A DNA stretch of 62,096 nt from Prochlorococcus sp. AG-459-E08 (GTDB lineage Bacteria; Cyanobacteriota; Cyanobacteriia; PCC-6307; Cyanobiaceae): the NCBI GenBank assembly GCA_003209425.1, contig QCRB01000005.1, positions 1-62,096 of the forward strand, read 5' to 3'. Positions 59,570 through 62,096 of the stretch are shown here, piece after piece. The notes beneath the pieces were generated by a model. That model did no database searches and had not been told where the DNA came from. It worked only from the letters and a program-made list of their open reading frames with translations. Each line of letters starts with the position of its first letter. Within the stretch, counting starts at the first letter, position 1. The position numbers and the translations under genes were made by a program.

Positions 59570-59722
59570 TTACTCTTTAATTTTCCAATCTCTAATAGAT
59601 GCAATTAAGATAAACCACAAAAGCCTGAATTTACCTAGTAAAGTTTTGTTTGCTTCTAATTCTATATATTTTGCTTGTCCACAGGGTGTTTTTATGTAGT
59701 TGAAAACTGTTTTCTTTGTCAT
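59570..59722 (-). CDS. Small 50-residue basic protein, probable
   Basis: A short reading frame starts with ATG at 59722 (MTKKTVFNYIKTPCGQAKYI) and ends with TAA at 59570, four bases past the convergent VTT gene. It has an amphipathic or weakly hydrophobic helix (LLGKFRLLWFILIASIRDW) and a basic N-terminus. Composition is mixed rather than the Asn/Lys/Ile runs of random AT-rich frames. I do not recognise a family. It fills most of an otherwise empty 271-base gap. Real gene status is inferred. Confidence 0.5.
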   Translation of the reverse strand: MTKKTVFNYIKTPCGQAKYIELEANKTLLGKFRLLWFILIASIRDWKIKE

Positions 59723-59836
59723 AAGTCTTGCAAAAAGTCCTGATAATTATTCTTATATTTTACAGCTAAGATTATAAGTTTTTAATTAAAAACCACATTT
59801 TAATTGAATACTTTGTTATTTAGTATTTTTTAAAAT

Positions 59837-61165
59837 TTAAATTTTTTCTCCAGCTTTAAATCCTCTAAAGCATTTGAATCTAGGAAACCTAAGACTAAAA
59901 GCTAGAGCATCCTTGGATTTAGTTTTAGCATCAGCTCTGATTTCTACAAGTTGACCAACGAGATGATTACGTTTTGACCAATATTCTTCACGTTGGATAT
60001 CACTAAATCCGCTTCCGCAACTAAGACTGTATTCATACCCATCATCTTCTCCTTCTACTAGGATTGCTCCCAGCCTACCTTTATTGCGACCTGTACCTTC
60101 CTCAACCGATACAACTTTTAAAGTGACTTCAATGAAAGGTTTTGCTTTTAACCAACTGTGTGTTCTTTTACATTCATAAATAGCTTCAGGGTCTTTAATC
60201 ATTACTCCTTCATATCCACCTTCCACGGCAGATTTATTAAGCTCAACAAATCTTTTCTGTCCCTCAATAGTGTCGAGATCTACATTTTCCCATTCAAGTG
60301 TTTGTATATGTTTTAGAAGCATAGAATGTTTTGCTACCCATTCTTTTACTAATAAACTTCTTTTTGTTTGACTAGTGTTCCATCTCCCTTTTTGAAAGTT
60401 TTCAAGGGGACATAAGTCAAATAGGTGTAGAACTGCGTCTTTGGATTGTTTGCCATCTTTTCTATGTACCTGTTTCATTAAATCTTGAAAGTTAGCGCTC
60501 ATTACTTCACCATCAAGTACTAAGTCATAAGGTGCTGGGTCTTCTTTTAAGACGTTTTCTATTTCTGAGATAATATGACCAAAATTATGGAATTGTTTCC
60601 CATTACGAGAAAACATTTCTACTTTATTTTGTCTAATAATAGTTAAGACTCGTACACCATCTAATTTGATTTCAATTTGCTTTTTTCCTATCATTTTTTT
60701 TTCATGATTAGCACTGTCATGAGCTAGAGGACAAGAAAAAATAGGAATAGCATATTTCGGAAATTTCTTTGCTATCTTGTTGATTGTTTTTTCAGATACA
60801 CCACATCTGAGATCTTTAATTAAAACTCGTCTATAAAATCCATTCCATTCTTCTTTTGTTGCAGATTCCATAGCCTCAAGAATTGCATTACGAGCAGCGT
60901 GACCAGTAAGTTCTCTTTGAATAAGCTTATTGGCTAATTTTCTAAAATCTTCCCATATAAAATTTTGACTTTTTTCAGTCTCTTTCTCAGGAACAATTTT
61001 TACACCAAAAGTTACCAATGGATTAAGTGCCATACGGATTCCTTCAAAAAAATCATCTAGACCTTGTTCCATTGCTTCTGAGATGATTTTTTCTTTATCT
61101 AATCTACTTGGGTGTAATTCTAATTGATGTATTATTTCTTCTTTAAACAATTCTTTCTGCCTCAC
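59837..61165 (-). CDS. ATP-dependent DNA ligase, resembling phage T4 gp30
   Basis: This 442-residue polynucleotide ligase has the nucleotidyltransferase motifs in order. Motif I is KLDG (Lys167 is the AMP-accepting lysine), motif III is in DLVLDGEV (Glu220), motif IV is YEGVMIKD (318-325) and motif V is WLKAKP (Lys340, Lys342); an OB-fold end ends RFPRFKCF. The N-terminal 150 residues with ELTGHAARNAILEAM and RRVLIKDLRCGVSEKTINKI resemble the DNA-binding domain of T4 ligase as I remember it. Bacteria replicate with NAD-dependent LigA; this is an extra ligase, so a repair role or acquisition from phage is possible. A P. marinus ATP ligase has, I believe, been studied structurally, so the protein family may not be new. 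Confidence 0.9.
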   Translation of the reverse strand: MRQKELFKEEIIHQLELHPSRLDKEKIISEAMEQGLDDFFEGIRMALNPLVTFGVKIVPEKETEKSQNFIWEDFRKLANKLIQRELTGHAARNAILEAMESATKEEWNGFYRRVLIKDLRCGVSEKTINKIAKKFPKYAIPIFSCPLAHDSANHEKKMIGKKQIEIKLDGVRVLTIIRQNKVEMFSRNGKQFHNFGHIISEIENVLKEDPAPYDLVLDGEVMSANFQDLMKQVHRKDGKQSKDAVLHLFDLCPLENFQKGRWNTSQTKRSLLVKEWVAKHSMLLKHIQTLEWENVDLDTIEGQKRFVELNKSAVEGGYEGVMIKDPEAIYECKRTHSWLKAKPFIEVTLKVVSVEEGTGRNKGRLGAILVEGEDDGYEYSLSCGSGFSDIQREEYWSKRNHLVGQLVEIRADAKTKSKDALAFSLRFPRFKCFRGFKAGEKI

Positions 61166-61174
61166 AAGAAATGA

Positions 61175-61594
61175 TTAATTCACTTTAGCTATTCTGTCTA
61201 TTTTCCAATCATTATCAGTTTTTGCGAAAGTAAAATCTAAAGGGAGTTCATCTTGTTTATCTTCTGATTTTAAATTCAAAGTTATTATGATTTGATCTTC
61301 TTGGACTCTTGGTCTGCCTGATTTTAAATTTCTGTATTTATTGAGGTTTAAACTAGCTAAAAATTTAAGAAAGTCTTGACGCTTGACATGAGTTTTATAG
61401 GTTTTTGTAGTCAAACCATACGCTGCATCAATTCTGCCAGCAGCTATTTGATCAAAAAACTTTCTTACTAATGGATTAATTCCTCTCGCGCTTATAACTA
61501 ATTTGACTGCATTAAAAGTCCAAAAAGAAACTAGTACTGCTCCGCCAACTAATAATGCTTTAATTCCGATATCTTTAACTAGTGTTGCATCCAT
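61175..61594 (-). CDS. Small membrane-anchored protein with NTF2-like C-terminal region
   Basis: This 139-residue protein has one N-terminal membrane segment (about 13-34, LLVGGAVLVSFWTFNAVKLVI) followed by a soluble domain. That domain (about 40-139) has the helix-helix-sheet pattern of DUF4864/NTF2-like proteins: VRKFFDQIAAGRIDAAYGLT, then DFLKFLASLNL, and strands IIITLNLKS and DNDWKIDRI. The assignment is by pattern only. It ends nine bases before the start of the ligase gene on the same strand, so the two are probably co-transcribed. It is divergent from the SprT-like gene across 85 bases. Confidence 0.78.
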   Translation of the reverse strand: MDATLVKDIGIKALLVGGAVLVSFWTFNAVKLVISARGINPLVRKFFDQIAAGRIDAAYGLTTKTYKTHVKRQDFLKFLASLNLNKYRNLKSGRPRVQEDQIIITLNLKSEDKQDELPLDFTFAKTDNDWKIDRIAKVN

Positions 61595-61679
61595 GTTGAT
61601 TTATGTTTTTTATTACTTTAAGAAAAGAAATCGTTTTTGATGGCTTTTTTTGTCAAAATAATACTAATTTTAATCCATA

Positions 61680-62096
61680 ATGCCTGTTATTCCTCTTTTA
61701 CCTCTATATCATAAATTTAATAGCCAATATTTTGAAAATTCTCTAGCTTTTAACAATCAACCTTTAGTAAAAGTTAGATGGAGTGACAATAGATTAAAAA
61801 CAACTGCTGGTTTTTATAAAAGAAAACGAATTAATGGTCTTATAGATTCTGAAATTATCTTATCGAAACCTATTTTGAGTAAATTATCTACTAGTGAAAT
61901 AAACAGTACTTTATGTCATGAAATGATTCATGCATGGGTAGATATGATATTAAAAAAAAATGAGATACATGGCCCAAATTTCTTAGAAAAGATGAATGAA
62001 ATAAATGAGAAAGAGAAGAATTTTCAAATTTCAGTTAGGCACTCATTTCCTATTGAAAGGAGAGAATTAAAATATATAGGAACTTGTCAAAAGTGT
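61680..62096 (+). CDS. SprT-like zinc metalloprotease, N-terminal part (cut by window edge)
   Basis: The ATG at 61680 begins MPVIPLLPLYHKFN; 139 codons are visible to the end of the window with no stop. The zinc site HEMIH is at residues 80-84, with the third ligand probably His97 in HGPNFLEKM. GTCQKC (Cys136, Cys139) begins a C-terminal zinc ribbon. This is the SprT/Spartan pattern; in eukaryotes Spartan cuts DNA-protein crosslinks, and the bacterial role is little known. Divergent from the ligase-linked gene pair. Confidence 0.82.
   Translation, partial: MPVIPLLPLYHKFNSQYFENSLAFNNQPLVKVRWSDNRLKTTAGFYKRKRINGLIDSEIILSKPILSKLSTSEINSTLCHEMIHAWVDMILKKNEIHGPNFLEKMNEINEKEKNFQISVRHSFPIERRELKYIGTCQKC

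Overview
This window looks like a chromosome segment of a low-GC, high-light-type Prochlorococcus (marine picocyanobacterium). The evidence is the very AT-rich base composition, the tight packing of genes, and cyanobacterial families (COV-type DUF502, DUF3134, a DUF1400-type protein, an ABC1/UbiB kinase, a VTE5-like phytol kinase, a sucrose-phosphate synthase and a short PurL). The gene order dnaN - PRC-barrel protein - purL - purF / gyrA-parC - TPR - queG / DUF502 - nusB - ftsY - PP2C phosphatase - argH also matches, as I remember it, the first dozen genes of published Prochlorococcus genomes. The window is therefore the reverse complement of the usual orientation and spans the replication-origin region. 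The strain cannot be named from the sequence alone.

Layout. Bases 1-4783 (minus strand) hold argH (cut by the left edge), a PP2C/SpoIIE-type phosphatase, ftsY, nusB and a DUF502 membrane protein. Bases 4929-9269 (plus) hold queG, a secreted TPR protein and a type II topoisomerase A subunit. Bases 9266-14983 (minus) read dnaN, PRC-barrel protein, purL, purF. Bases 14984-15315 are a gene-free AT-rich gap with clustered DnaA boxes and a perfect (TAG)4 run placed like a DnaA-trio; this is the likely oriC. Bases 15316-18856 (minus) hold threonine synthase, a DUF1400-like secreted protein and an ABC1 kinase. Bases 18925-25156 (plus) hold recN, uvrA and a minimal sucrose-phosphate synthase. Bases 25090-40395 are a mosaic of short runs on both strands: mraY, argG, rpsF, aroE, dnaK, a ThiO-like oxidase, purU, a ClC antiporter, acnB, DAHP synthase, a phytol-kinase-like protein and a group 2 sigma factor. 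Bases 40604-55585 are mostly minus strand: ppk, an MFS transporter, pabB/pabC, queC/queE, pyrG, aspS, gcvT, speB, speE and mazG, with cobA on plus. Bases 55684-59565 (plus) hold tRNA-Val(UAC), an A-type Fe-S carrier, valS and a VTT membrane protein. Bases 59570-62096 hold a previously hidden 50-aa gene, a phage-T4-like ATP-dependent DNA ligase, a small membrane-anchored protein and a divergent SprT-like zinc protease cut by the right edge.

Functionally the window is almost all core metabolism and information processing: purine, pyrimidine, arginine, polyamine, folate, queuosine and aromatic pathways, DNA replication and repair, and protein targeting. I saw no insertion sequences, prophage block, CRISPR array or obvious genomic island. 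The observations most worth following are the compact origin with DnaA boxes plus trios, and the ligase / small membrane protein / SprT-like cluster. The remaining observations are smaller: a perfect 30-bp tandem repeat inside ftsY, a topoisomerase A subunit without a GyrA box, and the tRNA-Val - A-type carrier - valS linkage.
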